DNA from: Epiperipatus broadwayi
Taxonomy: Eukaryota > Onychophora > Udeonychophora > Euonychophora > Peripatidae
Direction of reading: 5' to 3'
Assembly (NCBI GenBank): GCA_028023455.1
Contig: JAQFVV010012396.1
Location: forward strand, 8,594,085-8,658,084
DNA: 64,000 bases
Of this stretch, positions 1-12,832 are shown piece after piece. The notes below the pieces were generated by a model. That model had not been told where the DNA came from. It ran no database searches and was given only the letters and a program-made list of their open reading frames with translations. The translations under genes were made by a program, and so were the position numbers. How positions within the stretch are numbered: position 1 is the stretch's first letter; each line of letters opens with the position of its first letter.

Positions 1-1135
1 TTTTACTGGGTCTCTACTTTTCCTTCTTTTTATGAGGGTAGACTGTACCTCTTCAGGGTTGTTTGCCAAAATCCCTGTATTGGCCAGTACTGGTCCATCT
101 CCCCTTATGCTCTCCATTACCTTAATCCTGTGTTATCTCTGGGCCCTTCCATGGCTGCCCTTGCTAAGTCTATAACAGCCTTGTGGAGCTTTTTCCTCTA
201 TTTTGTCTTTGATAGCTACTTCCAATCTCTGAGTCTTTTTGATCCCTTTTCCAGTCTCTATTTTATCTTGCAACCACTGGATATCTTTGGTAGCTACTTC
301 CAATCTGGGTGACTCCTTTTGATCCCTTTTCAGTCTCTCTATTCTAGCTTATATTTATATTCAACATTGTCCTTTATTTCAGAGGCTGCCTCCTCTATTA
401 GACCCTTAACATTTTCACTTTGCTTTTCTTGGCAGCCCATTCTTCCTCTAACTCTACATGAATGTGGGATATGGCCTCAGGAAAAGCAGCTCCTTGCTTA
501 TCCATCCTGTCCTGGGCTAGTATTATTTCTCTTTTTACTGTGCAAATTGCCTCAGAGGTTTCCTTTTTGTGGTCTAATAGGTGTACCTCAAATTTATCAT
601 TTACTTCTTCTACACTCCTCAAGCAGTCTATTGATAATTTTTCCATGTTTTCTTCCAGGGCCTGGAATCTATTCTCTATTTCTCTAATTGGTTTTTCTCT
701 TTCCATTCTTTCTCCTTCCTTCTTATTTCCTTTTCCTGTTTTTTATTCTTTCTTTCTCTTCTCTTTTTTCTCCTTCCTTATTTTCCTTTCCTGCTTTTCC
801 TTTTCTGACTTTTCTTCCATTCCCTTGAACCAGAATGACAACAGCTGCTGTATATCTACCATCCCAATATTGCAAAATTCTGTTTCTGGTATCTCTTTGG
901 ATGACTGCCTAGAGTACACTGGGCTTTCTACAGTTTCCTCTGAGTCCAGGTCAATGTTCATTTCACCTTCCATTTCCCCTTCCACACTACTATTATCCCT
1001 CATAATTTCTCTTCCAGACTGGAGTATCTTTTCTTTATCCCTATCTTTCTTTCCTGTCTTCTCTTCACACCCCACCTTTCTCTCTTCTTCCATGTCTCTT
1101 ATTATTGGTCCCTCAGTGTTTTTATCCATTTCCAT
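1..1135 (-). pseudogene. Gag/ORF1-like coiled-coil retroelement remnant
   Basis: Two successive minus-strand frames, 1135-743 (130 codons, own ATG) and 706-398 (102 codons), are followed down to position 1 by frame-broken sequence of the same character. The first is acidic, then ends in a Lys/Glu-rich stretch. The second is heptad-like and charged, with many Leu, Ile and Val at coiled-coil spacing. The left 400 bases repeat a phrase of the type LEV-x-I-K/D-x-I twice, again coiled-coil like. No zinc knuckle, protease or polymerase is visible here. Gag or ORF1 proteins of retroelements often look like this, but I see no diagnostic motif, so the class is open. A host coiled-coil exon is the alternative. 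The left end runs off the window. Confidence 0.4.
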
Positions 1136-1148
1136 TTTTCCTTATTAA

Positions 1149-2122
1149 CCTTTGTTGATCTTTCTCTCAATTGGCTTAATTGCTATCTAGCCCACAAGAA
1201 ACAACCAATACACAAACAAACAAAAAAAATTCTTACCTTTGCCTCTTTTCTTTCTTACAGAGCTTATGCAGTTTTATGCTTAATCCCTGATTGCTGTACT
1301 CTGTAACTTATAAAATTTGCTTCCAAGCATGTGAATATTATATTGGTTACCTTGACCAATAATTGTATCTTCATAGCCCAATCCAATTTCAAATCATTTA
1401 ATAGGTTATTTGAAATTTTTCCAACAGATAACAAAATTTATATATAAGGAAGGGTTTTTTTTACAATCATCCTAGGGCACCAGTTATCCGTGGTTGATAT
1501 TCATATAAAAATCATAACCATATTAGGATTTAATAATCCCTCTAGGCATTATCATACTTTCAAAGTTAGAATGTGGCTGTAGTGTGTTTAGCTTAACTAT
1601 AATTTTTTAAAAGTTTCATGTTATAGTTCAATAGTCTACCATACTCGAAAAAAAATGTCCACGTACATATCTCTTTCTTTTTTTACTTGTTCACAAAATA
1701 AACGTATTGTGAAAACAAAAACATGGAAATATATATATATTAGTGTGATGACATAATTACATTTTAGAATAATATTACTCATTCAGAGTCTGGGAGAACC
1801 TTGAGAATAAGAAAAACCACTTGCGATACTATACCCATAAAGAAATTTACGTACAACTAAAGGCTATTATATTTTGTTCTATTACAAATAATTATAGTTT
1901 CATAACATAGGTAATGCTGTAAAGTGGTTTTTTTTTCTCAAAGTTCCCCAATTAACATTTATATACCCCTGTTTAAACACACACATCTATTCAGTTTGTG
2001 AAATCTTCAACAAAAAGCCCTATAATTTGAGCATCTTTACCCAGTAGAAAAACATTTTACATTCTACGAATATTGTTAAAAAGAAAACGAATTTCAACAT
2101 ATAAAAAAAAAAATTATATAAA
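1149..2122. other. AT-rich spacer, no gene seen
   Basis: No sizeable frame, RNA gene or recognised repeat. It holds short A/T runs and a small TA run near 1730. Confidence 0.6.
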
Positions 2123-2125
2123 AAA

Positions 2126-2271
2126 ATTCACCCTCTTTTTTTTTTCTTTTTATATATATATATATCTATCCATGCTCACTGTTCAGGGTCATGGAAAAAT
2201 TCACCCTCTTTTTTTTTCTTTTTATATATATATATATCTATCCATGCTCACTGTTCAGGGTCATGGAAAGC
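2126..2271. repeat. 73-bp tandem duplication, two copies
   Basis: A unit starting ATTCACCCTC, then a T-run, a TA-run and a phrase ending CAGGGTCATGG, occurs at 2126-2198 and again at 2199-2271 with almost no difference. The near identity indicates a recent duplication. The frame across it is a by-product of the repeat. Confidence 0.85.
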
Positions 2272-3223
2272 AATCAAGACTCCATGTTTGAGCAAACCAT
2301 ACTCAGGGAATAAAAATCTACACATATCACAGTAAAATAAAAAAAGCCTTTTATCTCTGCACACACACATATATATATATATATATTCTAACCTCCCCCC
2401 GTTCATTCTCACCCCAAAATATACTGTTTATTATGAATATTACAGGTTCTAGCTCAGTTAACAAATAAATAAATGAAATATTCAGCATTAATTAAAATGA
2501 TTACTAGCTCTAATTTTAAAATACAAATACGGTTCAATTTTAAAATGAATTAAACAAATATTTACTATTTTCATGAGACATGGAGTGACAATACAGGGAA
2601 CGAGATAGACTACATTGAGCCATTATCCACACGATACTACCTCAATGGCATAAGAACACTATCCCCCCTTTTTACTATACCAAATAACTAACTCATAGTA
2701 TTCTTACGACTTTCTGAGCTCTATTCACTACGATTAAAATAATAATCATATCTTAATCTTCTTTATAACAAGAATCTAGCTCAGTTAAATAAAATGAAGT
2801 AAAATAAAATAAAATCTCAGGTTCATAAATTGTATTCTAACTAATTTAAAAATTACGGTAGTAAAATATGAAAAGGGAATTTTATGTCATAATCTACTAC
2901 ACAGCAATTAACAATAATAAAAAATAATAATAACAATAATAATATAATATAATCTTATTTCTTCCTGAAATGAAATAAATAAATACGTACGTGGTAGTAT
3001 TTTAATAATCTGACAACAGAATACGTGTGGCAACATTAGCATATAATTTAATGTAATATTGTGGCAACCGACTTATGACCAATAAATAATATAAAATTAT
3101 GATCTTTTAATTTTAACATACCAATAAATTCTCAAAATTCTTATAACACTTTTATGTTTACCTTTTGTGCAAAATTTATATGTCTGTTTCAATTATAAAT
3201 GTATCGTGATTTCATGCATCCAT

Positions 3224-3320
3224 GTGGAGAAATAACAACTCGGACACAAAAACTTTAAAACAAATTTAAAACAAAGTTTATTAACAACATAAATAAATTA
3301 ACAATATTTTTACACTATAT
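3224..3320 (-). other. Possible LTR end with polyadenylation signal
   Basis: Read on the minus strand, AATAAA (inside GTTAATAAACTTTG) is followed about 65 bases later by a GC-richer stretch ending in TCTCCACA. The order of poly(A) signal, short U5-like stretch and terminal CA resembles the end of an LTR. No matching second LTR, primer-binding site or coding region was found beside it, so this is a weak call. Confidence 0.2.
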
Positions 3321-4889
3321 ACATTGGATATCCCTTACTTTCATATCTCAACTTAGTTTATTAGTTTATAAAATGAATTCAAAATATTATTTACTTTTCC
3401 TAGTTAAATCTTATTTATTTTTTTTTTTTAACACTTAAGAAAATACAGTATTATTACTTGATTTATTATTATGGTTAGCTTATTACAAAATGCATTTCTT
3501 ATATGATTATCACAAACACTTTTCATCCCTAATATTATTAAAATTACATTTTTTACAAAAATTTACATTCGTAATAAAATTCTACAAAATAACAAAATTT
3601 AGTTTCATATTGGTTGTATGGAATCTTACAAAGTCAAAACACTATTCTACATTCGATATTAGGTTTTTATTATTCATTATCCGATGTTTATTAATCCTAA
3701 TATTCTCATTCAAGCCTTACTTCGGATGATATAATTACAACTATTAATATACCATGCACAAGTATATGTTTATTATACCTTATTGAATTTTCTCTTGATA
3801 AATATGCAATACTCATTCCCTCCAACATTAATATTTAAAAAAAAAAAACATTCAAATTTTATTATCACTTTTAAAATACTTGGTTTAGATTTCTTTTCAA
3901 AATCTTATATTCATTTCTGAATTAATTTTACAATGTATTATATGATTCTTTCTCTCTTTATGATATTTTGGACTTTCAATTTTAAAGTTACACAATTCTA
4001 TACATTCAAGCAAATAAACTATTCTTACATAAACGATAACATATCTTCAGTTCTATTTTATTCATTATTTCTTTGAAAATATCTTTCTGACCGATGCAGA
4101 TTCACGAAATAAGAATAGCGAAGATAGATGCATAGGATCAAAATACAATTAGAATATTACTCGTCATATACCTTGACAATCATGGCACAGTGAATTAAAA
4201 GACACTATAGAGGAGTGACCTTTACCTGTCTACCAACCTCTATCATAGGAACGAGGCTAAAGCTATTTCTTCAGCTTTATTCTAACATCAAAAGTTTAAA
4301 GATATGCAAAAACACTGTCCAAACTATATGTGTTCAGTTATAGGGCCTAGTTAACTATACTGAAATCACACAAAACTAAATATGATCCAAATCCTTTATT
4401 TTTCCTATTTCTTAAAAAAAAACATCATCTTGGTTTCCTCTCCACTAGTACTTCCAAGTCACTATCCGATCTTATTTCTCAAGATTTTTTCTATACTGTA
4501 CATCGACAAATACATATCTGCATTACTAACAATAATAAAATTCATTGATATTTTAAAACTATTCTACTGTTCTATAAGAAAATCTTTTTACTACTTTCCT
4601 CCGTATATTTAATCATATACAAACTATTTAAATATCTGAATACTTTATCACATGAAAGTTCAAAAGAATCACACAATTGTTCTGTTAAATTATATTATTA
4701 ATATACTTTAAATATATTGTTGCATGCATATTCCGAATTACTCCTATCTCATTATATGTTAAAATGTTGCATAAAATGTGTACATATAATTAAGACTTTC
4801 ACACTTCATTCTTAGGTCAATAGATGATCTAAAAAAAATACATTATGCATTATAAACAACTATTAAAATTACCAAACGACCTTTATCTC

Positions 4890-4953
4890 CTCGATCGCGT
4901 TCCGTAGGCTTCACCATCCATTTGATCCTTGTAGATATAAGATTCACATCCAT
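4890..4953 (-). other. Possible short terminal coding exon
   Basis: A CpG-containing, GC-richer island in very AT-rich DNA. On the minus strand it reads an in-frame run of about 21 residues ending DGEAYGTRSRR then TAA. There is no start codon and no clear acceptor. The composition contrast is the only support. Confidence 0.15.
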
Positions 4954-7055
4954 ACACTTTATTTTAAACACTATTTCTATAATTTTATCAAGCTATTATA
5001 TTTAAATTTTAATATTACTAAATTTATGTTTTATGTTTTCCCTAATCTCACATAACATTTTGTATTTTAAAATAAATTAGTAAAAAAATATTCCAAACTA
5101 TATTTACTGTACTTCTTCATCAAATTTCCTTGAAAACCGTTCATACTAAAGCTAAAAAAAAATGTTTATTATTTCTTCTTCAGTCACTTAATGTTCTTCT
5201 CCCTGCTTGTTCAATTTTAAGGTAAAACAATTATTGCTCTGTTTAATAAATATTCATAGATGACAATCCTTGGTTTTTTATAATATTTAATACAATTATT
5301 AATTATGATATCAATTAATCCCGTAAAGAAAACGTCTACATATTCTCTTCTAATATTTTCTGCTAATATTTTCCCGCGTGACTTTTATGATGCATCTTCT
5401 AGGTACTTTGATTTAAATATTCAGTAAATTTTTCTGTCTCCATGGATCCATTTTCATTAAGTAATTTAAATTTCCATTTTCCTAATCTCTATCTTTATTA
5501 AGCGCTTTTATAATGAACACTTTATAATATTTTTAATTCTTCTTAGATAAAGTTTTTTCTTTTCCTTTTTTTTAAAAAAAATAATGACTCTTTCATATCA
5601 TTATTCGGTAATTTTTCCTTTCTTTTAAAGTTCTGGTAACTATATACTTTGTAATGTTTCCTTTAAAAAGGACAAACATTCTTTCTCTGTTATAACTTTA
5701 TAAACAATTTTTTCTTTATGATATACGCATCTTAATTCTTTTCACAGAAAAGAATAAAAAAAAAAAAACTTCGGAGTAGCCTTATAAATTTGTGCGTCAT
5801 AAATTTTTCTGACAGCAAGTAACTTCTCTTTTAAGTTTTCCGTATAATGTCCAAATTATATTCCTCTGAGTTACAATAATAAGTTTCTGGTTGAGCATAA
5901 ATAAAGCTGTATCAAGGCACTTTACAAATATTTTTCCTTTATCATAACTTCTATATACTGTTTTCTGTAGTATTTCCATTTTTACTGCAAGGTTTTGGCT
6001 AAACTTGAATAAAATATCCTGGTAAGAAAACTTTTAAACTAGCCTTCCATTTAAAGGTAGTTCAAAATATTATATTTTAAAAAAAACTTTTAAAATAAAT
6101 ATAAAATTTTAAAATTATATCACTTTTCTAGCTTACGATCTTATACAGCTAAAAAATATGTTACTCCTTCCTTTACTTACACATTACTTCTCCCGCTCCG
6201 TATAATTCCTATTTTTCGTCTGCTAAATACCTCCGTTGATTGGTTAATTACTTTTTTAGCGTGAACAAATTTACACATTTTTAGTTTTATAATAGATAAA
6301 AATCTTCTTTAAAATAAAGAATTTATGACGTCATGTTTTAAAATATTACTTAGAATAGTATTTTTACTCTCAATTATAGTTTTATCAAAATCATTTAAAC
6401 TTTAAAACAATTATTAAAATAACATTTAATATTTCAACTTTTACTTTAACGATAGATAGCAGTTACACTTAGTTTTATAATTCACAAACTTTGTTATTAA
6501 ATTCTAACAAGCGTGTGTGTGAAGGTATATAATATACAGTCACATGATTACTAACTTTATCAGATGATTTTTTTTTTTAATTTACGTCTCGGTCTAAATT
6601 ACCAAAACTGATATATTTTATAAAATTTTGGAAAATAATTTTAAAAATGTAGAACTAAATATAATTCTCACCATCCTAAAGTTTATCTTAAAATATATTA
6701 GATTAAATTTGAATATTAATTATAATTATAATATTACATATAGCGTTTTTTTAATTTATTAGTTTTAAAACATTACAATTGAATTGTTAATATACTTTTA
6801 ACTATTTATAGCTGTGTTATTTTATATGGCCAGCTTTTACAACCATAAGCAAGAATATAATTAAGCTTTATTTAATTGTTTTTTTAAATAATTCATTACA
6901 CTTTTATATACCAGGTATTCAATTCAGCCTTAAATTGTACTATAAAATCTAATTATCCTACTATTATTCATATATCATACAAACATATCTTAAAATTTAA
7001 AATTTTTTTAGCAATTGACCATTCTACCTTATTATGACCTATAGATAAGGGCACA

Positions 7056-7057
<2 letters not shown>

Positions 7058-7088
<31 letters not shown>

Positions 7089-7092
7089 TATA
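7058..7092. repeat. (TA)n microsatellite
   Basis: An almost pure TA run with one C interruption. The surrounding minus-strand frame is produced by the repeat. Confidence 0.85.
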
Positions 7093-8824
7093 TCAAATGA
7101 CTTCCCATGCTCTCAGGGAGTGTATGTTGTTTGAAAACCCCTAAATTGTGGCACCATATCCGGGGGGGGAATCCTATGTAATGGTCATATTTGTACACTC
7201 AAGCAACAAAATCCAGGAAAAATGACTCTATAGATAAGTAATTAACTAAACACACACTTCTATGGCTTATGGCACAGTTAATAATTAGATAAATCAACAC
7301 AAGATGGCAATGCATAGTTATATAATTCACTTAATAACTCAATATGATTCGAAAGGATTAAAATGAACTATGAAAAAATATGTAAAACGATATTATATTT
7401 TATATATTTAATAAAATGTAAAACAATTATTAAAATGGCTATCCCTCTGTGCATTGGAATTCACCACAAATTGTACAATGGATAAGTGGGTTGCAGAACC
7501 TCATTGGATGCACGTAACAATTAAATTGGAAATTTATTACATTAAGAATTTGTGAACAGTTAACTTACAAGAAAGACCATTTATAATTATAATCACTCCA
7601 GGTACCTCGAAGTTAGCCTAAATTAGTTCTCTATACAGATTATTATTATTACATAGCTAGATCGTGCATTCAAATCAACGTTGAATTTATTAATATTAAT
7701 GGTGAGATGAACTGGGATCTGTTACAGCAAAGTTTCTGATACTATAGCTCTATATTTACACAAATAAAATGGCATCACAAATGCATGTTTTTTCATGGGA
7801 TTTATCAACTGAATGATCGGTTGTGTGTACCAAGAGGACTTGCTATAAGACAAGAACATTTAGTTCTGGAGTTCTAATTAGCTTGAAACATGAACAATAT
7901 GGACCCTTGTGTTCCAGTTCTAAGGAAAGCTATCAGCCATGAATTATGGAATGGTCTTATACCAAATCCCCATAAACAATACATATATGACAGCGCAAGC
8001 TGCATAAGCATGCGTGTGTGCTTTATAAGGAAACCTTCACCACATCAATGGGCATCGATCATTATTAAATCTAAAATGTGCTAAATCTATAGCTTCTTTG
8101 CACTACACTATGGTGTACCAGTTCATAAGTTAGCATACTCGAACATGCTAAAGAAAGAGGTTAATTACGTGATCTAGCTTATAATTAATCTCTATAGTTT
8201 TTATTATACTTCTAGTGAGGAATAAAGCATAATCAGAACTTATGTATTTAATTGAAATATGCTCGAGACTATCGCTTTTGTGTTAGTTAACTATAAATAT
8301 TTTTATTTGTACTAGCAAACCAACTTTTATCCAGCTAAGACATAATAGCTATTTAATATACATATAGGTTTCAGATTGAAGATTGCATGTACATGCTTTA
8401 AAGCTTATAAATTAATTAGAAAGAACTTCTAAACATTTCTCTCCCCCCCCCTCCCTTTAAGAATCTAAATTATCAACCTCCAGCCTGAGTGGGTCATAGC
8501 ATAAATTCATAACAAATATAATAAAATGTAATGAAGGCATAACCACAAATATTAAATTTGACAAGAGTTACATTATTAAGTTTGTTTACTTTAAAAGAGT
8601 TAGACAAGTTTTATGAATTACTTATTGTTACATTATTTTAGGAATTAGTTACAATTTAGCTTGATTACAGAATTTATTGAATAGGTAAAGTTTAATAATA
8701 AGTTTGTGTACATTTATATGTAGCTAGCTTAGAAGTATTTAAGAAATTAATAATGAGTTTATTAAAGAGCTCTGCAAGTTATGTTTTACCAATGTTCTCT
8801 ACTCAGGTGTCTTTTTTTCAGGCA

Positions 8825-8977
8825 TTAGACACTTCTTTTCTGGACTGGTCTATTCCTCCTTCTTTTCAGGGCAGGCTTCTGGTTTGAACTGCTCCCCATC
8901 ACTGATGACTCATCTCCCATCATGGCAGACAGCAACGGTTTGCCTCCTAGCCTTGGCTTTTCATTGTACAGGCAGGC
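8825..8977 (-). CDS. Candidate terminal coding exon, unknown protein
   Basis: On the minus strand a stop-free stretch of 50 codons ends in TAA at 8827-8825. It is much richer in G+C than its surroundings and has a protein-like composition: a Gly/Pro/Lys start (NEKPRLGGKPLL), a Ser/Gly-rich middle (DESSVMGSSSNQKP) and a basic tail (LKRRRNRPVQKRSV). It is preceded on that strand by CTAG, a possible AG acceptor, although the upstream pyrimidine tract is poor. No upstream exon could be identified in the AT-rich DNA to the right. I do not recognise the protein. The basic tail could bind nucleic acid or act as a nuclear signal, but that is guesswork. The opposite strand is also open for about 300 nt with a less protein-like composition. 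A fragment of a mobile-element protein is the main alternative. Confidence 0.35.
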   Translation of the reverse strand, partial: ACLYNEKPRLGGKPLLSAMMGDESSVMGSSSNQKPALKRRRNRPVQKRSV

Positions 8978-9959
8978 CTAGCTCACGAAAGTGTTACAAG
9001 TTACAATTATCTAGCATCCGAACTCCTTTAATTCTAATCAAGGTTTTTTTATAAGAAGACACACCCCCTCTGCTAATGTCACAATTTGTTTACAAGTTGA
9101 GAAATTTTTTACTCTTTATTTTACATGTATGCTATAAGCCTGACAAACAAAACTATTACCTTTATCGTTTATAAAATTAAGTAATTGCAAAAATTGGTAT
9201 CAGTTATCTAGCTTCTCTTTATTACCAAAAATAAAATTAATATCTTTTAAGACCACTCTTATTTTTACAGATTTTAAAACACAGGTGTGGTCAGCCAATT
9301 TCCAATAAATAAAAATATATATAATAAAAAAACAGATTTTAACCCAGTAAACATTTTATTCTATACACGAATCTGTTAACTTAGAAACTATAACTTTTAG
9401 GCTAAGAGAGCTAATTAGTGCAAGAGATTTATCATCTTGGCAAGATAAATACAATTTAAAAAAATAATAAAGTTTGAAATATATAACTATGCAAGATTAT
9501 TTCATATATATAAGTATGTGCGAAAATTCACATACGCGGTAAAGTTTAACTTTACTCCCTTAAATTTTAGAATTATGTTTGCCTCATTTATAGAAATTAT
9601 TTAACATGGTTTGCCTAATGCATTTATTAGGTATACGCACATACCTTACTACATACCTTTTACTAAGTTAATAGGCTAATATCTGAAATACACCTTTATA
9701 AAATATATGCAGATTCACTCATATAGATATTATTATAACTTTTTTATTAAGTTCTTTTGATTAATATACGCAAACTGGGGGTTTAAACTAGGAAAATTAT
9801 ACTACTATAGAACATAGTAGGTGAAACGATATGATTAAGAATACTGTTTTAATATTAATTCTTGAATCATAATTCAAATGGTGATCAAAATATTCTTTTC
9901 ACCTGTTCAAAATATCATTGGCTCATATTAAGGAGTCATTGCTGGACTTAATAGTATCG
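8978..9959. other. AT-rich spacer
   Basis: No gene, RNA gene or recognised repeat seen. Confidence 0.55.
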
Positions 9960-10290
9960 TTTTTAAATATTAATAGATTTTGAAAATGGTTTAGACTTGG
10001 TTAAAATCAATAAGAAGATAGATATTACACTATTAAGAACAACAACAATAACAAAAAAATTAGTTATTATAAAAAAAGTAACAATTTATTTCTATTGGGT
10101 CAAGACAATGAATGAAGAAAAAAAGAAATACGATTTTTTTTTATGATTCATTTTAAAAAAATGAATGTCTAAAAGTTTTGTAAATGGTATGAAAAAAAAT
10201 AATAATAATAAAATAAAATAAAATTGTGAATTGGCAAGGAAAACTATAGAAATAAATATAAATCAATGATAATTTTTTAGTATCACCATG
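9960..10290 (+). pseudogene. Decayed RTE LINE fragment (endonuclease-RT linker)
   Basis: This stretch aligns by eye with the linker between endonuclease and reverse transcriptase in the plus-strand RTE copy at 25.55-25.87 kb. Shared phrases are TTAATAGATTTTGAA near the start and TGTGAATTGGCAAGGAAA (TGTGAACTAGCAAGGAAA in the other copy) near the end, in the same order and at similar spacing. Its reading frames are destroyed by A/T insertions. It is an old, truncated insertion lacking both catalytic domains. Confidence 0.6.
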
Positions 10291-11189
10291 TAATATAATC
10301 ATTGCTGTTTTAATTTAATAAATATTTTTCAGAATATAACAATATCCTGGATTTATATCTCAATAATTCAAAACTTTGACAGCAAGCATAATTTCCAAAT
10401 ATAAATTTCTTACAACATTATAGAATCCCAATTATTTGACAAATAAGTTCTAATGAAAGACTAAATAAGTAAAAATACTAGATAATATATATGTTAGATG
10501 CAGGATTAGAAATGAATATAAATTAAACAATCGTGCATAAGTGTGAAATCTTGTTTGAGGTTATTCAATTATGTAATAGCAATTTTTATAGGAACAGATT
10601 TATAACTATTTAAGAAATATACGAAAATAAAAAATAAAAATGAACAACAATCTGGTTATCAAAAAATTATTCTAAAAGATTTCTTATAAAAACATTTCAT
10701 ATAACCATAATAAATAATCTATGGTTATTTGCTCAGTAAGTCATGTGATATTTTAGTACCTCTAAGTGTTGAGTACAATAGTTTCAATGAATTGAGTGAA
10801 TGAAGATTATTTTTTATGTCATTCACCTGAGAAATTATCCCAAAACTTTTTGTTTTGAATTCATATTACTTTAAATCACACATTTTAATGACTTTCTAAT
10901 TTCTTTTCTGCCAAAATTATCACTGAATATCAGATGTCTTGTATGAATAGATAAAAAAATCATTTCAAAACTTCAGCAAACAACACAAACTTATTTAATC
11001 ATAAATCCATTTTCCTTAATCAATCAACATATATATGTCTAAACTAATTAAGTTCTTACTAGTTGTTGTTTTTTACTTTTTTTTATATGAGGTGGCCATT
11101 TTGTTTGCCTGAAATGATGATAATAGAATGTCAGCTATTACCAAAATCACACTTTTCTTTATTTTGCTGTAATATCCTATAAATACAAT
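10291..11189. other. AT-rich spacer
   Basis: No gene or recognised repeat seen. Confidence 0.55.
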
Positions 11190-11450
11190 TTACCCAAACC
11201 ACTTTGAACACTTTTTAGCAAAACTCTTTATTTGTACATATATATATACACCTATGTTTCGACTGTCCTGCAGTCTTCTTCAGAGCCAGTTCATTTTAAT
11301 TTCTTAAAAAAATGTTCTTTTAAGAAATTAAAATGAACTGGCTCCAAAAAAGACTGCAGGACAGTTGAAACATAGATGTATGTATATATATATATATATA
11401 CAAATAAAGAATTTTGCTAAAAAATGTTAGAAGTGGTTTGGATAAATTGT
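11190..11450. mobile_element. Family C foldback element (inverted repeat)
   Basis: Two arms of about 125 bp are near-perfect reverse complements with the axis near 11310. The left arm runs from an ACCACTTTGAACA-like start, through a TA run and GTTTCGACTG, to CATTTTAATTTCTTAA; the right arm is its complement. Each arm carries a hammerhead-like motif. On the minus strand of the left arm it reads CTGAAGA, an extra A, stem II GACTG/CAGTC and then GAAAC at 11287-11258. The right arm copy has lost part of the core. Foldback DNA elements and inverted Penelope-like insertions are both possible. Confidence 0.7.
11254..11288 (-). ncRNA. Hammerhead-like motif, family C, left arm
   Basis: The core reads CTGAAGA (a permitted CUGANGA), an unpaired A, stem II GACTG closing with CAGTC, and GAAAC. 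The cleavage side is poor: GAAAC is followed by ATAGGTG, so the base at position 17 would be G, and stem I does not pair well. It is probably inactive. Confidence 0.4.
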
Positions 11451-12832
11451 ATGTTAGATAATAATGATTTTAAAAATATATTGGATGTTTCTAATACTCC
11501 TTAAAACTACTAATTTACATTGCTATTAATAAAATCAAGTTATTAGCAATAAGATTTTTAAAATAAACAATTCTGGCTGTCATAAATTCAGAATAAAAAG
11601 AAAAAATATTTTTTATGTATAATACATGTTTAGCCATTTAATCGGTTTCATTGATATTTGCGTTTTAACTTCTTGGACACCAAACTTTTTTTCTAAGAAA
11701 TGTACAATTTCTCTAGGAGCAGTTCTTTAGTGAGCTTTATATTTGGTCGTATCTTTACACACATACACACATAAATAAAAAAAATTGAAATTGTTACTCT
11801 TCATCTACTTCATGTGCTTAATGCAGGAAAGATGTAATCTAACATAATACAAAAAGTAGCTCTACATATAAAAATACCTTCTCTTTTAATTAATTAAATA
11901 TAGCAGCAGTACATTTTGAACTTATACAAACTCACATTTCTGCTTACAAACTTACCAAATTATTCAAACTGATCCACATTCTGAAGTTGATAGCTATCTA
12001 AATCAAAAGGTGGATAAAGATTTTTATTTCATCACTGGTTAATATAGCATCTAGACTTTTTGAATATTAATTAATAAACTATTGCTTTATAGGTTACATT
12101 CAAAACATTAAAAATATTTTGTAGGTTATCTTTTGAATTGGAAATTTAACCAAATAATTAGAACCTTATAAATCCAGGTTTAAAAAATGAAATTTTTGTT
12201 TTGGCTTTTAATCAATTCAAATTAAAACTTCTTCCATCAAATGTATATAACACAACTTGATATCTACTTCATTAATCTACTTATAAAATATCTCAAAGAT
12301 GTCAATATCTTCTAAAGTCACCCATTTATTAAAAGAAATTATTTGATGAGACATCTTTTTTTTAATACAAAAAATATTATTATAAGTCAAAAAATGATGA
12401 CTTTTCTCAAAATAGTGTGGGTATTAAGACTCTCATTCTGCATTAGCACTGTGATAGTTTTAATTGTTATCACCGACAGTAAGCTTTAAATGTTAAATTT
12501 AATATTAAACCAATATTATTTATCAGAATAAAATAAATTTGACTTCATTTAGTAGATATTTTTGTTTAGAAATAAAGTACATTTTTAAAAATTACATTTA
12601 CTTCTTTAAATATTGATAAAATTATATCTTGATTAAAACAAAAGCATTATTTCATTATTTAACTGTCATGGAGAATTAGACTTTTTCCAGAACAAATAAA
12701 AAGATATTATTTGTCATTTGTTTATAAAATATGAATGAATAAATATCAATATCTGATAAATCTATCAATTTATGTTTTAAACATTTAAAATATTTTAATA
12801 AGTTTTACATAATTGCAATTGTATCCTAACAG
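11451..12832. other. AT-rich spacer
   Basis: No gene or recognised repeat seen in this interval. Confidence 0.55.

Larger units (their letters stand above)
2272..8744. other. Long AT-rich spacer
   Basis: About 6.5 kb with A/T homopolymer runs, a (TA)n tract near 7058-7092 and a C-run near 8444. No convincing gene or RNA gene was seen apart from the low-confidence items listed separately at 3224-3320 and 4890-4953. Confidence 0.55.

Noticed and set aside
462-1148. 228-codon plus-strand Ser/Phe-rich frame
   Set aside because: Antisense shadow of the charged coiled-coil frames on the minus strand.
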